Assembly (NCBI GenBank): GCA_902167985.1
Contig: CABHNZ010000029.1
Location: forward strand, 1-47,062
DNA: 47,062 nt
Origin: Shinella sp. UYSO24
GTDB lineage: Bacteria; Pseudomonadota; Alphaproteobacteria; Rhizobiales; Rhizobiaceae
Reading direction: 5' to 3'
How positions within the stretch are numbered: position 1 is the first letter of the stretch; each line of letters starts with the position of its first letter. A program made the position numbers and the translations under genes. Shown here one piece after another: positions 8,211 through 16,519 of the stretch. Below the pieces are notes generated by a model. It ran no database searches. It worked only from the letters and a program-made list of their open reading frames with translations, and was not told where the DNA came from.

Positions 8211-8233
8211 TACTTTATCTGGGAGGAAAAGAA

Positions 8234-8821
8234 ATGATCCGCGCTACTGGCCTTCTCCTAACGCTGATCGTCAGCGCATCCGTGCCGGAAATCGGCATGT
8301 CGGCAGTCGATGTGCCGAGCCTTGCGGAAGCTTCGGGTCGATACTCGATTTCGAATTCCTCCAATATCGCCTTTACGGTCGACCAGGTTGGCGGCGGAGG
8401 CATCAAGGGCCATTTCGTAAAGTTCTCCGGCTCATTCAATCTGAAGGCGGGAGACCTCTCACACGCAATGGTCGATTTCGACCTCAAGCCGGAAAGCGTC
8501 AACACCGGTCAAGACCGCGTCGATAATTTTCTGCGCTGCACGGCTGTATTCGACAGCGGCCACTTCGACACGATCTCGTTCCGATCGCAGCATGTTGACC
8601 AAACCGGACCGGACAGTGCACGTGTAACAGGTGTGTTGACCGCCAAAGGCCACAGTGACGCCGAGACCTTCGATGTGAAGCTCACGTCCTGGAATGGGCG
8701 TATGATCGGCTTCTCGGTTACAGGTCGAATTTTTCGGTCTCATTATTCGATGGACGTCGGAACCCCTATTTTCTCCAACGTCGTCCAGTTCGACATGTTG
8801 ATCGTCGGGCAACGGAGCTAA
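8234..8821 (+). CDS. YceI family periplasmic protein
   Basis: 195 residues from ATG 8234, with a strong RBS (GGGAGGAAAAG). It has an N-terminal signal sequence (MIRATGLLLTLIVSASVPEIGMSA) followed by the YceI lipocalin-like barrel: YSISNSSNIAFTVDQVGGGGIKGHF at its start, SVNTGQDRVDNFLRCTAVFDSGHFDTISF in the middle and a C-terminal VVQFDMLIVG strand. YceI proteins bind polyisoprenoids in the periplasm. The operon with cytochrome b561 suggests a role with quinones or isoprenoid redox carriers, which is inference. Confidence 0.88.
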   Translation: MIRATGLLLTLIVSASVPEIGMSAVDVPSLAEASGRYSISNSSNIAFTVDQVGGGGIKGHFVKFSGSFNLKAGDLSHAMVDFDLKPESVNTGQDRVDNFLRCTAVFDSGHFDTISFRSQHVDQTGPDSARVTGVLTAKGHSDAETFDVKLTSWNGRMIGFSVTGRIFRSHYSMDVGTPIFSNVVQFDMLIVGQRS

Positions 8822-8826
8822 TCGGC

Positions 8827-9080
8827 CTAGTCATCTACCGTCGGTTCAGAAGCGGGTCGGCGCGTGGCTTGTTCGAAAAGGCAGCTCAAAATTGCTTGAA
8901 GTTCGCCGAGCCGCGAACGCGCCAGATCGATCTGACCGCCATGGGCGGAAGGAATGCCAACTAAAATTGCCAGTCCAAGACCGGCTCCCCCGCGTCCACC
9001 ATCACGGCTCCGCGGCAAAGCACAAGCTGATGGCTAGCGACATTAGCACCCGAGCCGTTATCGCCTATCTTTTCGCTGGT
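8827..9080 (-). pseudogene. Remnant of a sensor histidine kinase ATPase domain
   Basis: On the minus strand, two neighbouring frames retain the nucleotide-binding boxes of a histidine kinase: DNGSG (G1 box, around 9055-9070) and, in another frame, GGAGLGLAI followed by AHGGQI (G2 box and its downstream helix, around 8935-8990). No dimerisation domain or sensor remains. The fragment lies at the 3' end of the cytochrome b561 gene on the same strand and is probably the scar of a lost regulator. Confidence 0.55.
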
Positions 9081-9111
9081 CGGTGGCGAGATGGGCGCTT
9101 TGTCAGGGTTT

Positions 9112-9699
9112 TCATGCGTCAATCCGCCTCTCGTCGATATTGCGCCAGCCCAGCATCGATAGCAGTACGTGGTCACGGATGATGTAATGGTGGATCAGCG
9201 CCGCTACGGCATGAAGCCCAGCAACTGCCATCAGTATCCATGCGACGTCTCCATGGAGACCTTCCAGAATATGGCCATTCTCGCCAGACACGACAATCAA
9301 AGCAGGAACCGCGGGAATACCCGCGATATTGATCGGCTGGCCCAATCCCCAACCAATCAGGTAACCGATGCCAACCTGACCAACCACAAGCGCGTAGAGC
9401 AGGCCGTGTACACTGTTGGCAGCGAGACGCTGCATCGCCGGCAGCCTCACGGGTTGCTTTTCGCCGAAAAGGAGCCACCAGATGAGACGGCCCACAATCA
9501 CGAGCGAGAGAAGGATGCCCAGGGTCAGGTGGACGTTGAACAGGTCTGTCTCAAGCTCGTCACCTTCAAACAGGGGCCAAATTCTTGCCGTCGCGAACTG
9601 GACTATGACGAGAGCAGCCGTCATCCAGTGCAATGCGATTGTCGTCAAATCGTAACGTGCCGATGTCTGGGAGTTGGTCTGCTGTTGCGTCGAGTGCAT
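9112..9699 (-). CDS. Cytochrome b561 family protein
   Basis: 195 residues on the minus strand. The four-helix b561 fold is visible: YDLTTIALHWMTAALVI in TM1, FNVHLTLGILLSLV, NSVHGLLYALVVGQ and LHGDVAWILMAVAGLHAVAALIHH in TM4, each with a candidate heme-ligand His. It lies about 100 bases after the anti-sigma gene and has its own ECF-like promoter at 9731-9756, the same motif as in front of the sigma-factor operon. That makes it a likely regulon member of the adjacent ECF factor. Confidence 0.88.
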   Translation of the reverse strand: MHSTQQQTNSQTSARYDLTTIALHWMTAALVIVQFATARIWPLFEGDELETDLFNVHLTLGILLSLVIVGRLIWWLLFGEKQPVRLPAMQRLAANSVHGLLYALVVGQVGIGYLIGWGLGQPINIAGIPAVPALIVVSGENGHILEGLHGDVAWILMAVAGLHAVAALIHHYIIRDHVLLSMLGWRNIDERRIDA

Positions 9700-9730
9700 G
9701 TAGGTCTCTCTATTTTATACCCAGGGAGAG

Positions 9731-9756
9731 ACACCAGCCGTTTGACCACTATTCCA
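9731..9756 (-). promoter_or_regulatory. ECF-type promoter of the cytochrome b561 gene
   Basis: On the minus strand: GGAATAG, 14 bases, GTGTC, ending 31 bases before the start codon at 9699. The same two boxes with the same 14-base spacing occur at 11589-11614 in front of the COG4315/sigma operon. The shape (GGAAT-type -35 with a GTC-containing -10) is typical of ECF sigma factors. Recognition by the adjacent sigma factor is inference. Confidence 0.6.
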
Positions 9757-9801
9757 TCACGTCGAGGTGATCGGCAGCACCACCGGCTAGGCGAAAATGA
9801 C

Positions 9802-10602
9802 CTATGAGGGAAACTGCCTGTAGCACTCATCTGCAATCGCCTGCAGTGTCTCCCGGGAAATCTCGCCGGTCACGGCATAGCCGAGGTCACCGTCGATCCA
9901 GTAGAATGTCTCCACGCCGTCGGCAGAGGCAAACCGGAAACTGGTTGTACGATTACCGGCATTTCGCGCCAGAAGCACGGTGATCCGCCGGCCGGTCTTG
10001 TCCTCATACATCAACATCGCGCCGGCCTGACCATCCACCGGCAAGAGGCGGCCGCCGACGAGGCGGAAATCCAATCGCTGCAGATCCGGCACCTTGAGAT
10101 CGGCGATCGACAGACGCTTGCCAAGCCACATAGCGAGATGCGTTTCCTCGTTGGCGAATACTTCGACGGGATGGCGCACTTCGCTGGCATAGACTAGGAA
10201 GGCATCACGCGCCTCGCGCGGCAACGTTTCCGACGCCGTCATTTCGATCTGCGGTTCATTGCCCCAGATTGGAAGCACGGAGGGACCATAATGACCGCCG
10301 GCAACGCCCAGTGCGAAGATCACGACGGCGGCCGCAGCCAGCGCCAGGCGGTGGCGTGAAGCGACTGAGGACCGATTCGGTAGACTGCCGGACAGGAGCT
10401 GGAGGTCGGAAGATTTGGACACGGCGTGGCCGCAAAAGGCGGCGCACAACTCGTCATTCTGCGCCATCCAGTCCGCGACCATCTCGGCAGCCCCCGCATG
10501 GGTCGCCAGATAGGCCTCCACCCGCGCACGACCCGCAGCATCGATCAATCCGTCCGCATAGGCGTGCAGATCGGCCTCGGATATGGATACGCCTTCGCTC
10601 AT
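9802..10602 (-). CDS. Membrane-anchored anti-sigma factor
   Basis: 266 residues. The N-terminus (ISEADLHAYADGLIDAAGRARVEAYLATHAGAAEMVADWMAQNDEL) is the small helical anti-sigma domain of the ChrR/RsiW/FecR-like groups. One transmembrane helix follows (LALAAAAVVIFALGVAGG, around residues 85-102), then a ~150-residue periplasmic sensor part. Its start overlaps the sigma gene stop (ATGA at 10599-10602), as is usual for sigma/anti-sigma pairs. It should hold the sigma factor at the membrane until a periplasmic signal arrives. No zinc-binding HxxxCxxC motif is present, so it is not a ZAS-type sensor. Confidence 0.85.
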   Translation of the reverse strand: MSEGVSISEADLHAYADGLIDAAGRARVEAYLATHAGAAEMVADWMAQNDELCAAFCGHAVSKSSDLQLLSGSLPNRSSVASRHRLALAAAAVVIFALGVAGGHYGPSVLPIWGNEPQIEMTASETLPREARDAFLVYASEVRHPVEVFANEETHLAMWLGKRLSIADLKVPDLQRLDFRLVGGRLLPVDGQAGAMLMYEDKTGRRITVLLARNAGNRTTSFRFASADGVETFYWIDGDLGYAVTGEISRETLQAIADECYRQFPS

Positions 10603-11180
10603 CGATCTCTCCGTAATGCTATCACATTCTGCTCTCGAAGCTTTTCGCGCAGCGAATGGCGTGCGCGTGACAGGCGTGACATGACTGTCCCAATCGGGAT
10701 GTCGAGAATCTGAGCGACCTCTTGATAACTATGGCCTTCGACGGCAACGAGCATCAGCACGGCGCGCGCTTCAGGTGGCAGCGTATCGAGGGCCTGGACC
10801 AGGCGGCTGCGCTGCAGCGGATCTGCCGGTACCGTGTCGATGGCAACCATATCGGCCTCGCTGATTGCGACCGTGGGTCTGCGACGCAACGACCGGCGCG
10901 CATTGAGATGAAGGTTAGTCATGATGCGGTAGGCCCAGGACTTGAGGTTGGCACCGCGCCAATTGCCGCGATGCACCAAGGCCTTCTCGACGCAATCCTG
11001 CAAAAGGTCTTCGCTCTCGCTATCCGAGCGGGTCAGGCTACGGGAATAGCGACGAAGCTGTGGTAGGAGCGCCAGCATCTCGGCTTCAAACGACAAGGGC
11101 GTCGCGGGCGTATGCCGCCCGCGCGCCAGATCATCTCGGCCATCGGAGGAGCCGTTCAAGGTATCAGGGCTTCGCGACAT
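10599..11180 (-). CDS. ECF RNA polymerase sigma factor
   Basis: 193 residues. Region 2 (LPQLRRYSRSLTRSDSESEDLLQDCVEKAL..FKSWAYRIMTN-type NLKSWAYRIMTNLHLNARR) and region 4 (LDTLPPEARAVLMLVAVEGHSYQEVAQILDIPIGTVMSRLSRARHSLREKL) are complete. It lies between a COG4315 secreted protein (17-base overlap upstream) and the anti-sigma gene (4-base overlap downstream). The operon promoter GGAATAG-N14-GTGTC at 11589-11614 suggests autoregulation. The start at 11180 is not certain, because an internal Met at the region 2 border is possible. Confidence 0.9.
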   Translation of the reverse strand: MSRSPDTLNGSSDGRDDLARGRHTPATPLSFEAEMLALLPQLRRYSRSLTRSDSESEDLLQDCVEKALVHRGNWRGANLKSWAYRIMTNLHLNARRSLRRRPTVAISEADMVAIDTVPADPLQRSRLVQALDTLPPEARAVLMLVAVEGHSYQEVAQILDIPIGTVMSRLSRARHSLREKLREQNVIALRRDR

Positions 11181-11538
11181 CCCAAACGCCGTTGAAACCG
11201 TCGCCAGTCACGTCGCCCGTTTTCGTATCCTTGGCCCAGTAATAAAGCGGCATGCCATCTTTTGCCCATTGCTTCGCCCCGTCCTTGCGCGTGACGAGCG
11301 AGTATGCACCACCGGCCCTGGCATCGGAAGAAGCCATGACGGGCGGCCAGTTCTGGGCGCATTTATCATAGCAGTTCGACAGGCCCGGTTTATCGTTCTT
11401 GAACGTATAGACGGACATGCCCTTTTCGCCGGCGAGCACGTCGCCCTTATCGGTCTTCACGGTGGTGAATGGCCCGGCGGCAAAAGCGGTCGCGGCAAGC
11501 GACACGAAGGCGGTAGCCGTAAGAATGAAGGTCTTCAT
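11164..11538 (-). CDS. COG4315 secreted repeat protein (predicted lipoprotein-like)
   Basis: 124 residues with a clear signal peptide (MKTFILTATAFVSLAATAFA). The mature part has two units of the PF03640-type secreted repeat: GDVLAGEKGMSVYTFKNDKPGLSNCYDKCAQNWPPV and a second GMPLYYWAKDTKTGDVTGDGFNGVWDV. The two Cys (NCYDKC) are the conserved pair. The family function is unknown, though members are often controlled by ECF factors and linked to redox stress. It is the first gene of the sigma/anti-sigma operon, preceded by the ECF-like promoter. Confidence 0.85.
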   Translation of the reverse strand: MKTFILTATAFVSLAATAFAAGPFTTVKTDKGDVLAGEKGMSVYTFKNDKPGLSNCYDKCAQNWPPVMASSDARAGGAYSLVTRKDGAKQWAKDGMPLYYWAKDTKTGDVTGDGFNGVWDVAKP

Positions 11539-11588
11539 CGGGTGTCTCCCTGGGTTGAAGGCGGCTCTCTCCTTGCCACCAAGGCTAT

Positions 11589-11614
11589 GACACCAATGAT
11601 GCGGGATCTATTCC
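11589..11614 (-). promoter_or_regulatory. ECF-type promoter of the COG4315-sigma-anti-sigma operon
   Basis: On the minus strand: GGAATAG (11614-11608), 14 bases, GTGTC (11593-11589), 50 bases before the COG4315 start codon. It is identical in both boxes and in spacing to 9731-9756, while the spacers differ. This points to a shared regulator, most simply the ECF factor encoded in this operon. Confidence 0.62.
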
Positions 11615-11762
11615 CCGTTCAGTGCGATTTTCTTATTTCTTTCCTAAGTCGACCGATAAGAGCGGCCCACCTCCTCACCATCACGTCTTGCCCCTAGGTG
11701 CAGCGTGAACGGCCGACAGGGTTTCACCGCGAAGACCGTGGCATCAGGTTAGATTTTACCGA

Positions 11763-12668
11763 TTATTTTCTGGTCACTCTTCCGATCAACTTCCTCAACC
11801 AGACGTGAGCCGGATTGGTATCCACTCTCCTGTGCCAGCGCATGCAAGTATCGACTAGCGGTGATGCGAAGGGAAGCTGTCGGACTGATAGGCCCCCTTC
11901 CCTGGAGAGGGCTTCCGAAATTGGACGTCGCAAGACGACGAGCATTTGCCGCTGGCGAAGTTCGTTATTGTAACCAAGGAGCGGAACAGAATGGACCACT
12001 TTCCGCTTCAGCCCTTGCTTTTGCAGCCAAGCATCGAGAAAGCTCGTATCATCCCCTGTAGATGACAACTGAAGATGGGGAGTAGACACTAGTTCTTCGA
12101 CTGAGATGACATTTGCGCAGCTGTTGTCATGATCCGGATGCGCAACGAGGAATGGATCACGACCGATCAGTTCCGAGGAGAAACGTTCCCGGTTCTCGCC
12201 CGGTCGACCAATGAAGAGATCGAGTTCCGACGCGTCCATCATACCATCAACATCGATCGTGCCACTTGGCCGAAGATGGATCGAGACCCCGGGTGCGGCG
12301 TCACTCACTCCATTCAGAATCTTTCCTGCCAGCGCGATCGCGCTGCAATTATCAAGAGCGACGCTAAATCGGTGCGTGGATGTCGCAGGATCAAAGACAT
12401 GAGACTGGAGGCCTAGCTCAAGATACCCAAGAGCCTGCCGGATCGGCCCTGCCACCTGCTCGGCCCGCGCCGTCGGCAGCATGCCGCGGGCCGAGCGTAC
12501 GAATAGATCGTCCCCCAATGCATGTCTTAGCCTTGCCAGCGCATGACTTGCCGCTGGCTGGCTCATTCCCATCCGGCGGGCTGCGGCTGCAACATTCCCC
12601 TCACGGTAGACGGCGTCGAACACTTTTAGCAGGTTGAGGTCGATGTTGTTGATGTTTGGAATATGCAT
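11763..12668 (-). CDS. LysR-family transcriptional regulator
   Basis: 301 residues from ATG 12668. The longer frame from 12773 adds 35 residues that do not look like LysR sequence. The winged HTH is NNIDLNLLKVFDAVYREGNVAAAARRMGMSQPAASHALARLRHALGDDLFVR, followed by the PBP-like effector domain ending VWLRKLIGR. It resembles the NodD/SyrM-like branch (NIDLNLL, LARLR..GD.LFVR). It is divergent from the iron-complex ABC importer that starts about 210 bases away, so it may regulate that operon. The effector is unknown. Confidence 0.87.
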   Translation of the reverse strand: MHIPNINNIDLNLLKVFDAVYREGNVAAAARRMGMSQPAASHALARLRHALGDDLFVRSARGMLPTARAEQVAGPIRQALGYLELGLQSHVFDPATSTHRFSVALDNCSAIALAGKILNGVSDAAPGVSIHLRPSGTIDVDGMMDASELDLFIGRPGENRERFSSELIGRDPFLVAHPDHDNSCANVISVEELVSTPHLQLSSTGDDTSFLDAWLQKQGLKRKVVHSVPLLGYNNELRQRQMLVVLRRPISEALSREGGLSVRQLPFASPLVDTCMRWHRRVDTNPAHVWLRKLIGRVTRK

Positions 12669-12877
12669 GAGAACCGAGCGATTGCAGTGAATGAACAGGG
12701 AGCATGTGAATTGGCAGATAAATTCATTTTGTTCATATTGGTATAACGAGGTTGCAGTTCCCCGCCACGGCAATTTTGTGCAAGAGAAAAGATGATGAAC
12801 CTGCTCATGTTTCTATGGGCGGTGATAACCTGTCCGCCCGCCTCTTTCTGAATCTCAAAACACAGGAATCTTTCCGG

Positions 12878-14000
12878 ATGACGATCGTCACTCCCTTCGC
12901 GAGCCGCGCGCCTCATCGGCATTGCCTCCTTCTTGCTCGCAATCCCTGCCATTTCGCAGGCCAAGGAGATCGTCGACGTTCTCGGGCGCAAGGTCGAAGT
13001 GAAGGATCACGTCGAGCGTATCGTGCTGGGCGAAGGACGTCTCAGCTATGCGGTCGCCATCCTGGACAAGGAAAATCCGTTCGAACGCATCGTCGGCTGG
13101 CAGAATGATCTGCGCAAGCTCGATCCCCACACGTTCGAAGCCTTCAAGGAAAAATTCCCGAAAGTTGCCGACATTCCCCTGATCGGCCAGGCCTCTGAAG
13201 TCAGCGTCAATGTCGAGACGATCCTGAACCTGAAGCCGGATCTCGTCGTTTTCAGCGTTGCCGGCGAAGGCCCCAAGGCCCACAGCCCGATCGCCGACAC
13301 GCTGGCCAGCGCCGGCATTCCGGTGGTGTATGTCGATTTCCGCGTCGCGCCTATTGAGAACACGCCGAAGAGCATTTCTCTCCTCGGCGAAGCCATGGGT
13401 CGGGAGAAGGAGGCCAAGGCTTTCTCCGATTTTTATGGCAAGCATCTCAATGCGATCACAGATCGCCTCAAGGATGTGAAGGATGACAAGAAGCCGACGG
13501 TCTTCGCCGAGCTTCTTGCCGGCGTCTGGCAGGCTCCAGGCCATACGACTGGAAACGGCGGCCTTGGCCAGTTCATTGCAACGGTGGGCGGACGCAACAT
13601 TGCAAGCTCCGTCGTTCCCGGCGCGATCGGCGATGTCGCCGTCGAATTCGTCCTCAAGGCCAATCCGGATATCTATGTCGTGACCGGTAACCGTGACCCG
13701 GGCCTGGCACTCGGCGCCGGTGTTCCCAAGGACAGGGCGCAGGCAAGCCTCGACAAGGTGCTGGCGCGCCCCGAATTCAAGGAGCTAAAGGCTATCAAGG
13801 ACCATAGAGCACATGGCCTGTGGCATGACTTCTACAATTCGCCCTACAACATCATCGCCATCGAAACACTGGCGAAATGGATCCATCCTGACATCTTCAA
13901 GGATCTCGACCCCGCCCGCACGCAGCGCGAACTGGCAGACACATTTTTGACCATTCCCACTGAGGGAACCTACTGGGTCGATCCGAGCATTTCGCAATGA
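12878..14000 (+). CDS. Iron-siderophore/heme ABC transporter substrate-binding protein (FecB/BtuF type)
   Basis: From about 12900 the frame reads a hydrophobic leader (LIGIASFLLAIPAISQA), then a complete class III (TroA/FecB-like) binding protein: DVLGRKVEVKDHVERIVLGEGRLSYAVAIL, NLKPDLVVFS, IPVVYVDF and NPDIYVVTG. The natural start is probably ATG 12878, which lies one frame off. Removing one C from the CCC near 12889-12893 joins MTIVTP to SRAARLIGIASFLL. Without that correction only a TTG at 12933 is in frame. It is the first gene of a three-gene importer and overlaps the permease start by 4 bases. The ligand is probably a ferric siderophore or heme, not decided by sequence. Confidence 0.8.
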
Positions 14001-15104
14001 AAAATGGTGCCCCCATAAAGGCCGTCGCCGTGGAGCCGGCGCATCATGCCGGTTTCCATGGCGATGGTTTTGAACAAACGAAGGCCGCTTATCGCGGCCT
14101 TCTTGTCTGGCGAACGACCGTGATGGCAGGACTTCTGGCGATGCTGATCGCCTCGTTTGTCTTCGACCTCACCACAGGCGTCTCCGGCATGAGCGTTGGC
14201 GATCTCGTGCACGGTATCCTCCATCCCTCCGACATGGCCGCAACAGACCGCGTGATCATCTGGAATGTCCGCCTGCCGTTTTCGATCATGGCGCTGCTGG
14301 TCGGTGCCTCGCTGGCGCTTGCGGGCGCTGAAATGCAGACGGTGCTGAACAATCCGCTTGCGAGCCTTTCACGCTTGGCGTCGCGTCCGCTGCGGCACTC
14401 GGTGCCTCGACGGTCATCGTCTTCCATATCTCTTTCGAGTGGATTTCCTACAACTGGCTGATTTCGGCCGCGGCATTCTTGTTTGCTTTCTGCTCCGTCC
14501 TGCTGCTCGATACGCTATCGCGCCTGCGGGCCGCCAGCATGGAAACAATGGTATTGCTGGGCATCGCGCTCGTGTTCAGCTGCAATGCCGTCGTTCTGCT
14601 GTTTCAGCTGGTTGCCACCGAGGATGTACTGCAGCAGCTGGTCTTCTGGAGCGTCGGCAGCCTGGCACGTGCTACGTGGGACAAGGTAGCGATCCTTGCG
14701 GTAGCGCTCGTCATCGTTGTTCCGCTGTCATTCGGCTCCTCCGGCGCGCTGACAGCGCTGCGCATGGGCGAAGAGCGCGCGATCAGTTTCGGTATCGACG
14801 TCAAACGCCTGCGTTATTTCTCTCTCCTGAGGATCAGCATGCTTTCGGCCATGGCCGTGGCCTTTGTCGGCACGATCGGCTTCATCGGGCTTGTCGGACC
14901 ACATATCGCCCGCCTTCTCGTGGGTGAGGACCAGCGCTTTACCCTTCCGGTCAGCACTTTGGTCGGTGCGCTTCTCCTCTCGCTATCATCCATCGCCAGC
15001 AAAACCGTTTGCCGGGCATGATCGTGCCCGTAGGCATAGTCACCGCGCTTGTGGGGGTTCCGGTCTTCGTGGCGCTGATATTCAAAGGCAGGCCAGGCCG
15101 ATGA
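13997..15104 (+). pseudogene. FecCD-type permease of the iron-complex importer, two frameshifts
   Basis: Three pieces make one FecCD permease of about 369 residues. Piece one (13997-14370) ends in LVGASLALAGAEMQTVLNNPLAS. One missing C at 14365-14366 separates it from PFTLGVASAAALGASTVIVF in the next frame, then LLGIALVFSCNAVVLLFQ and SFGIDVKRLRYFSLL..FIGLVGPHIARLLVG. A second missing base, T at 15008-15010, separates SIASKTV from LPGMIVPVGIVTALVGVPVFVALIF, ending at 15104. The restored stop overlaps the ATPase start (ATGA). All family landmarks are retained, so sequencing error is as likely as true inactivation. Confidence 0.87.
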
Positions 15105-15877
15105 CCATGCATGACACTGGTCTCTTCGTTACCGAACTTTCCGTTTCCTACGGAAGAAAGAAAGTCATCTCTTCCCTGTCGCTCGGTCCGATCGCGCCCG
15201 GCGAAGTGGTTGCCCTGCTTGGCCCGAACGCGGCCGGGAAATCGACGGTTCTGCGTGGAATTGCCGGTCTCGGGCGATCGACTGGCCGGGTGTTTCTGGG
15301 CGGCAACGACCTGACACGGCTCTCGCTACCCGAGCGTGCCAAACGCATTGCATACATGCCGCAATCCCAACCACCCGCGATCGGCCTGCCGGTCATCGAA
15401 GCGGTGATGAGTGCTCGTAGCGCTTCGGTTGGCCGCAAGACGGCGATGGAAGAAGCTTTCGACGCTCTCGAGCGGCTCAGCATCGGTCATCTCGCCATGC
15501 AACCCCTGTCGGAATTGTCTGGGGGGCAACGGCAGATGATCGCGCTGACCCAGGCGATCGTGCGCCACCCGGCCGTCCTTCTGCTCGACGAGCCGACAAG
15601 CGCGCTAGACCTTCGCCACCAGATCCACGTGATGGATTATTCGGTCGCCATGGCACGTGAGCGCGGCACAATCGTGGTGGCTGTGCTGCACGATATCGGG
15701 CTCGCCCTGCGTTATGCCGACAGGATCGCGGTTCTCCAGAATGGCCACCTTCAGGCATTCGGCAATCCGGAAGACATCATCACCCAGCAGATGCTGGCCG
15801 AAGTCTACGGGATCGCCGGGCGGATCGAACGCTGCAGCCAGGGGCGGATCCAGATGATCGTCGACGGATCGTTCTAG
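15101..15877 (+). CDS. Iron-complex ABC transporter ATP-binding protein (FecE/FepC type)
   Basis: 258 residues from ATG 15101, overlapping the restored permease stop. Walker A is GPNAAGKSTVL, the Q-loop lies in YMPQSQPPA, the signature is LSGGQRQMIALTQAI, Walker B is VLLLDEPTSALD, and the switch His is in VAVLHDIGLALRYADR. It powers import by the FecB/FecCD partners encoded just upstream. Length and motif order are complete. Confidence 0.92.
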   Translation: MTMHDTGLFVTELSVSYGRKKVISSLSLGPIAPGEVVALLGPNAAGKSTVLRGIAGLGRSTGRVFLGGNDLTRLSLPERAKRIAYMPQSQPPAIGLPVIEAVMSARSASVGRKTAMEEAFDALERLSIGHLAMQPLSELSGGQRQMIALTQAIVRHPAVLLLDEPTSALDLRHQIHVMDYSVAMARERGTIVVAVLHDIGLALRYADRIAVLQNGHLQAFGNPEDIITQQMLAEVYGIAGRIERCSQGRIQMIVDGSF

Positions 15878-16519
15878 GGAGAACGCCAGAAATAGATTCT
15901 TCGGTGATATCCATGGAACAAAGCCTGCTGAAAGGATCAGCTCGCTCTCGAGCCATATCGAACACAGGCAACATTGCATCAGAGCACGTTCGACTGAGAA
16001 TTCCGCGCCTTCATCTTCGGTGCTTCAATCCTGCGGTCGGCTCGTCCCCCAAAAGGACGCGATGCCGGCCCATTCCCTTCAGCCCGGGATCCAAGGCTCG
16101 GCAAAGTTTCCATCTGTTACGTCCTGAACATTGCAGGAGAAGCTTGCCACCTCTACCCCAGATTGCGCCAAGCTGTCGGGAAGGTGGCAACGCCATGTTT
16201 GAGCGGTCTCGAGCACGCGAAGTAATCAAATATTGAGGTATTTAGACGAATTTCTGTGACCTGAGCGGGGCCCGGATAAAGGCGATGGCCAGCTTGCATT
16301 ACCGCTTTGCGAAGCGTCGCGTCTTTACATGACCGACGCTCGAGAGGCCCGATTTTGTCCGCATGACGCGGTCTGCTCTACCCTTTGGCAAAGAACGACC
16401 TGAGTATCAAATCATGATCGTGCTTTACCCAGTCAGGATTGGGCATTGTGCGATGCTCATCACTGGTTCCGAGCGCCTGGCACGGGAGAGCGCGGTTCGT
16501 TCTGGCTAAAAGCTGTTGC
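15878..16519. other. 640-base intergenic region without recognisable gene
   Basis: Between the importer ATPase and the chemoreceptor. Frames on both strands lack family resemblance. An AT-richer segment around 16225-16250 could hold the chemoreceptor promoter, but no good -35/-10 pair was identified. Confidence 0.4.
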
